A stretch of 64,000 nucleotides of DNA from contig CAIZFH010000229.1 of the NCBI GenBank assembly GCA_903932155.1, positions 1-64,000 on the forward strand. The letters are read 5' to 3'. Below, one piece after another: positions 8,778 through 16,033 of the stretch (positions are counted from its first letter, which is position 1; every line of letters begins with the position of its first letter). The translations under genes and the position numbers were made by a program. This DNA is from an uncultured Granulicella sp. (lineage in GTDB: Bacteria; Acidobacteriota; Terriglobia; Terriglobales; Acidobacteriaceae). Under the pieces are notes generated by a model, which worked only from the letters and a program-made list of their open reading frames with translations, did not search any database and was not told the origin of the DNA.

Positions 8778-9191
8778 CTATCTGACAACTTGAATCTTGG
8801 TCTCTTCCACCTTTTCCTTCACCGCCTGTTCCGTCGCAATCGATACATTGGTCTCCTTAATCTCCAGCCGCAACCGGTTGAACGCGCTCATATACACATT
8901 CGCCACCCACACCAGCGCGAACCACGACACCATGTATCCACGCCACCCTTGATACAGTAGCGTGTAGCGGGTCACCACCAGAAAAAACGCCGCTATGTAG
9001 TGCGAGAAGCAGTACTCGCACGTGAACAGGTAGAAGAACTTCCTCGCCAGCAGCGGCCTGCACTGCTCTGCCCTGGCCTTGCAAAACTCCCGCGGCTCCC
9101 GGAACACCTCCTCGTGCGTAATTGTCCAACTCACGCACGCCACAGGTAACGCCAGCAGCAGCAGGAACGCAAATTGATGCGAAAGCGCCAT
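8778..9191 (-). CDS. Small membrane protein of unknown function
   Basis: A 137-residue protein that I do not recognise. Residues about 5-23 form a hydrophobic segment or signal anchor. There are three Cys in the span 37-60 (FCKARAEQC, FTCEYCFSHY) and two further hydrophobic segments (about 62-80 and 88-105). The charged C-terminal tail (ETNVSIATEQAVKEKVEET) could form a helix. The CEYC pair next to His could bind a metal, which is inference only. It lies convergent to valS, 60 bp from its stop, and divergent from nadC. Confidence 0.7.
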   Translation of the reverse strand: MALSHQFAFLLLLALPVACVSWTITHEEVFREPREFCKARAEQCRPLLARKFFYLFTCEYCFSHYIAAFFLVVTRYTLLYQGWRGYMVSWFALVWVANVYMSAFNRLRLEIKETNVSIATEQAVKEKVEETKIQVVR

Positions 9192-9264
9192 CTTCCCCCT
9201 TTCACGACTGCCCCGAATCCCGGACCTTCCCTTAAGATGCGCTTCCCGGGTTTACCATCAGGAA

Positions 9265-10149
9265 ATGGACTGGAAATCCCGCCGCATCTCCGCCCTGCTT
9301 GAAGCCGCCCTCATCGAGGACAAGGCCGCCAACGACGTCACCACCGACCTCACCATCGACTCTGGTCTGCGCGCCACCGGCACAATCATCGCCCGGCAGA
9401 GCTGTATCGTCGCCGGCATCGGCTGCATCTCCGCCTTTCTCTCTCTCTACGGCAAACTGAAACCCTCCGGCCGCTTCGATGTGGTCAGCCATCCCGAGAT
9501 CTTCGACGGTGTCCGCGTGAAGAAAGGGCAAGCCATCGCGGTCATCCGCGCCAACGCGGCCAGCATCCTCTCCACCGAGCGCGTCATCCTGAACCTGATG
9601 CAGCGCATGAGCGGCATCGCCACGCTCACCAATGAGTACGTCACCGCCGTGGCCGCCGCCAAGTCCAAAACCGAAATCCTCGACACCCGCAAGACCATCC
9701 CCGGCCTGCGCGCACTGGATAAGTACGCCGTCAGTTGCGGCGGCGGCACCAACCACCGGCTCGACCTGCAGGACGGAATCCTCATCAAGAACAACCACAT
9801 CTCGCTGGGCGGCGGCCTGCCCGCTGTGCTCGCGCGAGCCCTCGCCGGACGCAAGCCGGGACAGATCGTCCAGGTCGAGGTCCGCACTCCAGCCGAACTC
9901 GACCAGGCCATCGCCGGCGGAGCAGAGTCCATCCTGCTCGACAACATGAAACCCAAAGAGGTCGCCAAGGCTCTCAAGCTCATCCGCAAAGCGCTGCCCA
10001 AAGCCACCGTCGAGGCCTCCGGCAACGTCACCCTCAAAACCGTCCGCGACTACGCCAAGACCGGCGTCGACTTCATCTCCGTCGGCGCGCTCACCCACTC
10101 CGCCACCGCCGTCGACCTCAGCATGAGGATCACCGCCACCCTCCTCTAA
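9265..10149 (+). CDS. nadC: Nicotinate-nucleotide pyrophosphorylase (quinolinate phosphoribosyltransferase)
   Basis: A 294-residue cytoplasmic enzyme of de novo NAD synthesis. It converts quinolinate and PRPP to nicotinate mononucleotide, CO2 and pyrophosphate. Signatures are ERVILNLMQRMSGIAT, ILDTRKTIPGLRALDKYAV, GGGTNHRLDLQDGILIKNNH and the C-terminal VEASGNVTLKTVRDYAKTGVDFIS. Length is normal for the family. The start ATG at 9265 gives the usual N-terminus, although the AGGA before it is only about one base away. The quinolinate-forming genes nadA and nadB are not in this window. Confidence 0.96.
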   Translation: MDWKSRRISALLEAALIEDKAANDVTTDLTIDSGLRATGTIIARQSCIVAGIGCISAFLSLYGKLKPSGRFDVVSHPEIFDGVRVKKGQAIAVIRANAASILSTERVILNLMQRMSGIATLTNEYVTAVAAAKSKTEILDTRKTIPGLRALDKYAVSCGGGTNHRLDLQDGILIKNNHISLGGGLPAVLARALAGRKPGQIVQVEVRTPAELDQAIAGGAESILLDNMKPKEVAKALKLIRKALPKATVEASGNVTLKTVRDYAKTGVDFISVGALTHSATAVDLSMRITATLL

Positions 10150-10298
10150 CCCCACCCACCCGTTCTCAGTCGTAGGCGTATCGGCGTAAGTGCCACAGTG
10201 GTCGCGCCCGTCGCCAGCAAGTCAATTGGAAGAACGGCCGAAGTTTCCCATAAGCCGACATATCGTCACTAATCGAGCTATCTTGATAAACTCGGTCC

Positions 10299-10910
10299 AT
10301 GAAATTGTCTCTCCTCGCGGCTGCAGTCATCCTCAGAGGTGTCTTCGCTCATGCTCAAGATGTTACGGTGACGGCGAAAGACACGAGGCCTGACGACAGC
10401 GTCACGCAGCAGTTTATGGCGCTCGATCAGGAATGTAGGAACTACGTCAGCAAGCACGACGCTGCAAATGCTGTCATCGCCTGCAAAAAGGTCTCCGACG
10501 AAGCGGACAAGTACGACCCCAAAACTCATCCGATCACTCGACGCGGAGCCTACGTCTTCTACGCAACTGCTTTGATACAAGCCCAAAAATACCAAGATGC
10601 TGTAAAGGCCGGTGACAAGGCAGTTGCAGTGGTACTGATGGGTTTCGATGACGGCTCTGGTTCGAACGCAGCGTATTTCGTAAGAGGTCAAGCTAGAGCA
10701 GACGCTGGCGATTTGAATGGAGCAGATCAAGACTTAGAGAAAGCTGAAAAGTTCGAGCGTGATGCACTGAATGGTCCTGCGGGACAGGACCTGCATGGAC
10801 CATATTCGAAAACTTTGAAGTGGGAACTCATGTTCCACGCTCAGGTGCTTGCCGCAATGGGAAATAAGGACGCGGCGGCGAAAAAATCGGACGAAGCATC
10901 GAAGCTGTGA
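10299..10910 (+). CDS. Secreted TPR-like protein of unknown function
   Basis: A 203-residue protein with a short signal peptide (MKLSLLAAAVILRGVFAHAQ). The mature part is all-helical with TPR-like spacing: YVFYATALIQAQKYQDAVKAGDKAV, then FVRGQARADAGDLNGADQDLEKAEK, then HAQVLAAMGNKDAAAKKS. Such repeats usually bind other proteins. No catalytic motif is visible. Lower GC than its neighbours hints at a different history. It is followed by a small membrane protein in the same direction. Confidence 0.75.
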   Translation: MKLSLLAAAVILRGVFAHAQDVTVTAKDTRPDDSVTQQFMALDQECRNYVSKHDAANAVIACKKVSDEADKYDPKTHPITRRGAYVFYATALIQAQKYQDAVKAGDKAVAVVLMGFDDGSGSNAAYFVRGQARADAGDLNGADQDLEKAEKFERDALNGPAGQDLHGPYSKTLKWELMFHAQVLAAMGNKDAAAKKSDEASKL

Positions 10911-10962
10911 GCTGCCAAATCGATAGGGCGACTTCCAGCCCCGCATAAACGCCGGACAAATC

Positions 10963-11271
10963 ATGGACGACAGAACCGAGAATCAGTCACCGCGTAGAGT
11001 CATGTTAGCCATCGGCTGCATATCAGCGCTGATTGCGCTCGCATCCACTGTTTGTTCCTGGACCGCTCCCTTCCCCTTAGTCTCTGATGGTCAAGGCGGT
11101 TTCTCACTCAATCCGCTTGAAGATCGAGTGCTTCTTGCCGGGCTTCTGTCAGCTCTTGCTGCGAGCATTTTGGGGGCATTTGGCAAAGGGAAGCTCCGCG
11201 TGGCGCTCGTTCTGTCCGGTCCCTTACTGGCTGTTTGTAGTCTATTAGGGTGGTTAGGAAACCACAGGTGA
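10963..11271 (+). CDS. Small membrane protein of unknown function
   Basis: A 102-residue protein with three hydrophobic segments (about 14-33, 54-70 and 79-97) split by a polar loop (VSDGQGGFSLNPLEDR). No family recognised. It sits 52 bp after the TPR-like secreted protein in the same orientation and may be co-transcribed. No strong ribosome-binding site is seen before the ATG. Confidence 0.6.
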   Translation: MDDRTENQSPRRVMLAIGCISALIALASTVCSWTAPFPLVSDGQGGFSLNPLEDRVLLAGLLSALAASILGAFGKGKLRVALVLSGPLLAVCSLLGWLGNHR

Positions 11272-11584
11272 TTCATTACTCCCGCCAAACGCGCTTATCG
11301 GCACCTTCCTTTGCCCCTAAAATTCAAAGTCATTCCCTTCCCGCTCGCCCATGGTTCGCCCCCTTGACACCCCACGTATAATTAAGAAGGGAAGAAAACA
11401 GGAGCGCGGCCTCGATGCCTGGCACTGGGTTCCCCACAGCTCAAGGACCAATCTAAACAATAAGTCCTTTAGTTTGTTTATTATGCAGATAAGTCTTTTA
11501 GAATGTTAATCATACTGACTATGCCAGCACCTAAGTCTTTATTTTAGAAGATTTTAGCTCTGGATAGGGGGAGGGGGGGTAGGC
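11272..11584. other. Intergenic leader of birA containing copy 1 of the G-tract element
   Basis: No coding frame is convincing. The right half is strikingly AT-rich for this genome. It holds a CATACT-GAC-TATGCC-like dyad (about 11512-11526) and, just before birA, AGGGGGAGGGGGGGTA (11566-11581). The same G-tract occurs in two other gene leaders here (33411-33424, and 41513-41524 on the other strand). In birA the tract ends five bases before the ATG and may serve as its ribosome-binding site. Confidence 0.6.
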
Positions 11585-12511
11585 ATGTCGAACCAGTTGA
11601 GCCAGTCGGATAGCTTCGACCTCGCCGAGGTCGAATCCGCCATTGCCTCCACCCAATTCGCCAACCATCTGTACCTCGTCGCCACCACTCCTTCCACCAA
11701 CGACCTCGCTCTGGCCGCTGCACAATCCGGCGCGCGCCACGGTGTCTGGATCGCCGAGGAACAGACCGCCGGCCGTGGCCGCGGCAACCATGCATGGCAC
11801 TCCAGCTCAGGCGACGGCCTCTACCTGTCAGTGCTCATCGCGCCTCCCATCTCCGTGCAGAGCGCGCTCGGCCTCTCGTTCACTACCGCCATCGCAGTAC
11901 AGTCCGCCATCTCGTCCGTCTTCGGTTTTCACCGGCCATCCCAGATCGACATCCGCTGGCCCAACGACCTCATGCTCAACCGTCGCAAGGTCGGAGGCAT
12001 CCTCATCGAAACCGCATCCATCCCCGCCACTGCATCGCAACCCGCAACCCTCCGCTACGCCATCCTCGGCATCGGCATCAACCTCAACCACACAACCTTT
12101 CCGCCCGAACTGGATTCCATCGCCACCTCCATCCGCCGCGAACTGCCCGGTCCTGCTGCATCCCACGAAGTGCTTTCACGCGAAGCGTCAAGCATGGTAC
12201 GAAGTACCGTCGACGACAGCACGAAGTGCCTCCGCCGCGAGCCGCTGACTGCCGCTATCCTCGTCGCGCTCGATGCCGAGATTCTCCGCATCACAACCAA
12301 CAACCAGCAACCAACAACCAGCAACCTTCCCGACCTCTCCCAGTACTCCTCCTGGATTACCGGCAAGCGAGTCCGCGTCGAAGCTTGCGATGACAATTCC
12401 GGCGGATATACTGGCATTACCGCTGGCCTGGACCGCAGCGGCTTTCTCCTCGTCCACGGCGACGACGGCCAGCTCCACACCGTCCTCTCCGGTGGCCTCC
12501 GTGAACGCTAG
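11585..12511 (+). CDS. birA: Biotin--[acetyl-CoA carboxylase] ligase
   Basis: A 308-residue protein ligase that makes biotinyl-AMP and attaches biotin to the carboxyl carrier protein. Visible motifs are TTPSTNDLAL, the biotinyl-AMP loop AEEQTAGRGRGNHAWHS, RWPNDLMLNRRKVGGILIE and a C-terminal SH3-like domain (about 255-308). It lacks the N-terminal DNA-binding domain of E. coli BirA, so it is a monofunctional-type ligase. Residues about 237-248 (TTNNQQPTTSNL) are encoded by a heptanucleotide array between the catalytic and C-terminal domains. coaX follows 66 bp later, a common pairing. Confidence 0.93.
   Translation: MSNQLSQSDSFDLAEVESAIASTQFANHLYLVATTPSTNDLALAAAQSGARHGVWIAEEQTAGRGRGNHAWHSSSGDGLYLSVLIAPPISVQSALGLSFTTAIAVQSAISSVFGFHRPSQIDIRWPNDLMLNRRKVGGILIETASIPATASQPATLRYAILGIGINLNHTTFPPELDSIATSIRRELPGPAASHEVLSREASSMVRSTVDDSTKCLRREPLTAAILVALDAEILRITTNNQQPTTSNLPDLSQYSSWITGKRVRVEACDDNSGGYTGITAGLDRSGFLLVHGDDGQLHTVLSGGLRER
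12293..12327 (+). repeat. Heptanucleotide array in birA, five units of ACAACCA type
   Basis: Units are ACAACCA, ACAACCA, GCAACCA, ACAACCA and GCAACCT. The array is translated as an Asn/Gln/Thr-rich linker between the ligase core and the C-terminal domain. Confidence 0.85.
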
Positions 12512-12518
12512 TATCCAG

Positions 12519-12574
12519 CACCTAGCACCTAGTACCTAGTACCTAGTACCTAGTACCTAGTACCTAGTACCTAG
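12519..12574 (+). repeat. Heptanucleotide array filling the birA-coaX spacer, eight units of TACCTAG type
   Basis: Two CACCTAG units are followed by six TACCTAG units and then ACC before the coaX ATG at 12578. The array takes up almost the whole 66-bp spacer, so no Shine-Dalgarno sequence precedes coaX. Confidence 0.9.
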
Positions 12575-12577
12575 ACC

Positions 12578-13453
12578 ATGCTCCTAGCCATCGATGTCGG
12601 CAACACCAACACGGTCCTCGGCCTCTACCGCCTGGCCACGCCAGAGGCTCCCGCGGCACTGCTCGCCGACTGGCGCATCACCACCCACCGCAATCCCACC
12701 ATCGACGAGCTGGGTATCCTCTTCCGCAGCCTCTTCGCTCTGCGCTCGCTGGACATCGCGCAGATCACCGGCATCGTCATCTCCTCGGTCGTCCCTCCGC
12801 TCGACTCCACCATGCGCCGCGCCGCCGAGATCTACTGCGGCGTCAAACCCCTCTTCGTCGAGCCTGGCACGCGTACGGGCCTGCCCATCCTCACAGACAA
12901 CCCTGCCGAGGTCGGCGCCGACCGCATCGTCAACTGCGTCGCCGCCTACGAGCTCTTCAAAGATTCAGCCGGCCCGCACCCGCCCGTCATCGTCGTTGAC
13001 TTCGGCACCGCCACCACCTTCGACTGCATCTCCGCCAAGGGTGAGTTCCTCGGCGGGGCCATCGCCCCAGGTCTCGGCATCTCCGCCGACGCCCTCTTCA
13101 CCCGTGCCGCCCGCCTGCCACGCATCGACATCCGCAAGCCCGCCAAGGTCATCGGCACAGGCACCGTCGACAATCTGCAGATCGGCCTCTACTACGGATA
13201 CATCGGCCTGGTCGATGGCATCCTGGCCCGCATGATCGCCGAGCTAGGCCCAGACACCCGAACCATCGCCACTGGCGGCCTCGCCCGCCTCATCGCCGGC
13301 GGCTCCAAATTCATCAGCCAGGTCGACGAGCTGCTCACCCTCACCGGCCTCCGCCTCATCTACGAGCGCAACCTCGACCGTCACGACCGCACCCGCCACC
13401 CAAAGCCCCGCGCATCAGGCGACGCGTCTCCCCCGCCCGTGGAACAGCACTGA
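12578..13453 (+). CDS. coaX: Type III pantothenate kinase
   Basis: A 291-residue kinase for the first step of coenzyme A synthesis, of the ASKHA fold. It starts MLLAIDVGNTNTVLGLY (phosphate-1 motif). It continues with TDNPAEVGADRIVNC, VVDFGTATTFDCIS (phosphate-2), GGAIAPGLGISADALF and a late IATGGLA adenosine motif. Length is normal apart from a basic C-terminal tail (RHDRTRHPKPRASG), which overlaps the convergent membrane gene by 39 bp. The start codon follows a heptanucleotide array without a visible ribosome-binding site. Confidence 0.95.
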   Translation: MLLAIDVGNTNTVLGLYRLATPEAPAALLADWRITTHRNPTIDELGILFRSLFALRSLDIAQITGIVISSVVPPLDSTMRRAAEIYCGVKPLFVEPGTRTGLPILTDNPAEVGADRIVNCVAAYELFKDSAGPHPPVIVVDFGTATTFDCISAKGEFLGGAIAPGLGISADALFTRAARLPRIDIRKPAKVIGTGTVDNLQIGLYYGYIGLVDGILARMIAELGPDTRTIATGGLARLIAGGSKFISQVDELLTLTGLRLIYERNLDRHDRTRHPKPRASGDASPPPVEQH

Positions 13454-13903
13454 CCATAACGGATACGATCCGCCGACCAGTAATGCAACTACGGCGCTTC
13501 CAGTCGATACAGAACCGGATTCAAGAAAGTGAACGCTGCCATAGATCGCCAGCGGCACATAGAGCAACACTCCCGTCACCACGCCCGGAGAATATCCGCG
13601 CCCTCGCACTGCCGCCCATAGATGCCACACTCCATTGGAAGCCAGGATCGCCGTCACTCCAATCCAATATGCAACGCCGAACGGCGTATCCGTAGCAACA
13701 GCCGCATTCACGCACACAGCCAGAAGAACCACATTCACAATCACTAGAAAGCGCGGAGTGATGCTGGAGGAGGATGGCCCACGATATCGCCGGTACCAGC
13801 TCATAAAGCCGCCCGGCCATACGAATTCCTCGCAAATATGGACCAGAGCCGCCGCCAGTGGCGCCCAAAGAAGCCATTGCGGAGGTCTCTCAGGTAAAGT
13901 CAT
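13415..13903 (-). CDS. HXXEE-motif membrane protein
   Basis: About 162 residues from ATG at 13903, chosen because AGGAG lies seven bases upstream; a longer frame to 14008 has no such support. HICEEFVWPGGF near the N-terminus matches the HXXEE family of small integral membrane proteins, and the rest has four hydrophobic segments. The His-x-x-Glu-Glu motif suggests metal binding or hydrolase chemistry, but the family has no established function that I know of. Its 3' end overlaps coaX in convergent orientation. Confidence 0.8.
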   Translation of the reverse strand: MTLPERPPQWLLWAPLAAALVHICEEFVWPGGFMSWYRRYRGPSSSSITPRFLVIVNVVLLAVCVNAAVATDTPFGVAYWIGVTAILASNGVWHLWAAVRGRGYSPGVVTGVLLYVPLAIYGSVHFLESGSVSTGSAVVALLVGGSYPLWSVLFHGRGRRVA

Positions 13904-14002
13904 GGTTGTACTCCTACGAATCGAAGCTATGGCGATTTGCCACACAGAGCAGTGATGCGGGTCACCTACATTCGGAGTATTCCAGGCATCGGTAGCGCCT
14001 TT

Positions 14003-14037
14003 ACTCACAACTCACAACTACTAACTCACAACTGCCC
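14003..14037 (+). repeat. Heptanucleotide array before the gene at 14040, five units of ACTCACA type
   Basis: Units are ACTCACA, ACTCACA, ACTACTA, ACTCACA and ACTGCCC. The array ends two bases before the ATG at 14040, in the place where a ribosome-binding site would sit. Confidence 0.8.
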
Positions 14038-14039
14038 TT

Positions 14040-14771
14040 ATGAACTACTTCAACTACTTCACCGAGATCGAAACCCGCTTCCAGCAACGCCGCGGTTCCA
14101 TCCTCATGCTCTCCACCCTCGATTGGGCGCTGATCGAGACATGGCGCGAGGCGGGCATTCCCCTCGAGGCCGTCCTCCGCGGCATTGATAACGCCTTCGA
14201 CAATCACGACAAACAAGCTCTGAGCAGCACACGCCGTCAGCGCAAAATCAACGGCCTCGCCTGGTGCGCGCAGGCCGTCCTTGAAGCTGTCGAGCAGTCC
14301 CGCGAAGCCGCCATCGGTGCCGCTCCCGCCTCCACACAGCCGCGCGACTCCGGCTTCGACTCCGCCCGCATCGCCCGTTACCTCGAACATAACGCCGCCG
14401 CGCTCGACGCCGCCGCAGCCAACCTCCCATCCCCCGCCAACACCACCGCGTCGCAGGCCGCTTCTCGCCAGCGCGAGCTGGCGGTTTCGCTGGACGCGCA
14501 GTCCCCTGGCGCCTTGAACCTGGAAGAAGCCGATCGCACCCTCACCGTCCTCGAAGAAAAGCTCTTCGCCGCTCTCCTCACCGCAACCCCCGAAGAAGAG
14601 CTTGTCACCCTGCGTGCCGACGCCGCGACCGCCCTAGCACCCTATCGCGGCAAGATGCAGGCTGTCCAGATCAAGCAGGTCCAGCAGCAATTCCTTCAGA
14701 AGCGCCTGCTCGAAGCCCACTCCCTGCCACGCCTAAGCCTCTTCTACATGCCCCATCAGGACGAGGGCTGA
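14040..14771 (+). CDS. Conserved-looking protein of unknown function
   Basis: 243 residues with no signal peptide or membrane segment. The N-terminal region (FNYFTEIETRFQQRRGSILM, LSTLDWALIETWREAGIPLE, AVLRGIDNAFD) reads like a conserved domain. An Ala-rich helical middle and a Glu-rich segment (LEEKLFAALLTATPEEELV) follow. The stop at 14771 is one base before the RNA methyltransferase start at 14773, so the two are almost certainly co-translated. A role linked to RNA or translation is inference from position only. Confidence 0.75.
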   Translation: MNYFNYFTEIETRFQQRRGSILMLSTLDWALIETWREAGIPLEAVLRGIDNAFDNHDKQALSSTRRQRKINGLAWCAQAVLEAVEQSREAAIGAAPASTQPRDSGFDSARIARYLEHNAAALDAAAANLPSPANTTASQAASRQRELAVSLDAQSPGALNLEEADRTLTVLEEKLFAALLTATPEEELVTLRADAATALAPYRGKMQAVQIKQVQQQFLQKRLLEAHSLPRLSLFYMPHQDEG

Positions 14772-14772
14772 G

Positions 14773-16017
14773 ATGCCCGAACCCCAAACCTCGATCCCCC
14801 CCTGCCCGCACTTCGGCGCCTGTGGCGGATGCCAACTGCAACACCTCAGCTACGCCGCGCAACTCGCCTTAAAATCCGCCCGCCTACGCGCGCTCCTCGA
14901 AGCGACCGGACTCACGCTACCCGAACTCCATCTCCACCCATCCCCGCCGCTCACCTATCGCAACCGCATCCGACTCACCCTCGCCGAGGTGGGCGGCCAG
15001 CTCCGCGCCGGCTACCTCACCCCCACACAGCCGGAACCCTCGAACCTCGCACCTCGAACCTCGAACCCGACCTTCCTCCCCATCACACAGTGTCCCATCG
15101 CAGCGCCCATTCTCTGGCGTGCCACTGAGGCCCTGCTCGCCGAGCTCACCCAACGCTCCACCACATGGATCGAACGCGCGCCCTTCACCTTCGATCAGCT
15201 CGAACTCTTCACCAACGCCGAAGAATCGAACCTTCAGATCAGCCTGTTCGTCCGCACCTCGGCAAAATCCCTTCCTGTCAGATTCACCAACGAACTGGCC
15301 TCGCTCTGCGAATCCCTCAAAACGCAAATCCCCGCGCTCACCGGTGCCGGCATCTATCTCATCCCGCCGCGCCCCGCCCGCAGCCGCCGCGTGGAAGTTC
15401 CCCGTCCCGGCCCCTCCTGGGGCAGTCCCGGCCTCAACTACACGGTCGCATCCCGTGAACCTGGAACCCAGAACCTCGAACCTGGCCTCACCTACTGGGC
15501 CCCCCGCACCGCATTCTTTCAGGCCAACCGTTTCCTCCTCCCGGAACTCCTCGCGCTCGTCACCGCTGGTCGCACAGGCCAACATGCATGGGATCTCTAC
15601 GCCGGAGTCGGCCTCTTCACCCTCGCGCTCGCCTTCCGTTTCACCCGCATCACCGCTGTCGAGATCGCAGAGCCGGCATTCACAGCGCTCACCTCCCCCC
15701 AAAGGAAACCAGCCCTCCCCCATCGCCACGCCGTCAAAGCCACCACCCTCGACTTCCTTCAGACCGCCGTCCTCCAGCGCGACCGCCCTGACCTCATCGT
15801 CCTCGATCCGCCCCGCTCCGGCGCAGGCCCCGAGGTCTGTACGCTGCTCGCGCACATCGCCGCATCCACGCTCATCTACGTCTCCTGCTCGCCGGAAACT
15901 CTTCCCGCAGACCTCACTTCACTCACCGCCTCCGGCTACCGCATCGCGGAGCTTCATCTCTTCGACCTCTTCCCCCAAACCACCCACATCGAAACCGTCG
16001 TCATCCTAACCCGTTAA
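14773..16017 (+). CDS. 23S rRNA/tRNA (uracil-C5) methyltransferase, RlmD/TrmA family
   Basis: A 414-residue SAM-dependent enzyme. The N-terminal CPHFGACGGCQLQHL supplies three cysteines of the [4Fe-4S] cluster typical of RlmD, and QCPI probably the fourth. The Rossmann part has LYAGVGLFTLAL (SAM loop), LDPPRSGAGPEV (motif IV) and YVSCSPETLPADL with the catalytic Cys. Two heptanucleotide arrays are translated inside it as EPSNLAPRTSNP and EPGTQNLEPGL, in loops that probably tolerate insertion. Exact target uridine cannot be told from sequence alone. Confidence 0.9.
   Translation: MPEPQTSIPPCPHFGACGGCQLQHLSYAAQLALKSARLRALLEATGLTLPELHLHPSPPLTYRNRIRLTLAEVGGQLRAGYLTPTQPEPSNLAPRTSNPTFLPITQCPIAAPILWRATEALLAELTQRSTTWIERAPFTFDQLELFTNAEESNLQISLFVRTSAKSLPVRFTNELASLCESLKTQIPALTGAGIYLIPPRPARSRRVEVPRPGPSWGSPGLNYTVASREPGTQNLEPGLTYWAPRTAFFQANRFLLPELLALVTAGRTGQHAWDLYAGVGLFTLALAFRFTRITAVEIAEPAFTALTSPQRKPALPHRHAVKATTLDFLQTAVLQRDRPDLIVLDPPRSGAGPEVCTLLAHIAASTLIYVSCSPETLPADLTSLTASGYRIAELHLFDLFPQTTHIETVVILTR
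15033..15067 (+). repeat. Heptanucleotide array in the RNA methyltransferase gene, five units of TCGAACC type
   Basis: Units are GGAACCC, TCGAACC, TCGCACC, TCGAACC and TCGAACC. The array is translated in frame just before the predicted fourth cluster cysteine. Confidence 0.85.
15455..15489 (+). repeat. Second heptanucleotide array in the RNA methyltransferase gene
   Basis: Units are GTGAACC, TGGAACC, CAGAACC, TCGAACC and TGGCCTC. The array lies in frame just before the TYWAPRTAFFQANRF region. Confidence 0.75.
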
Positions 16018-16033
16018 GAAAAATCCCCACTCC

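Noticed and set aside
9232-10155. 307-codon frame opposite nadC
   Set aside because: Gly/Asp/Val-rich shadow of nadC with no recognisable domain.
11364-11382. TTGACA followed by TATAAT upstream of birA
   Set aside because: The spacing is about seven bases instead of 16-18, so it is not a normal promoter.
12519-12574. CRISPR-like regular repeat
   Set aside because: Units are 7 bp with no spacers and there are no cas genes; it is a simple tandem array.
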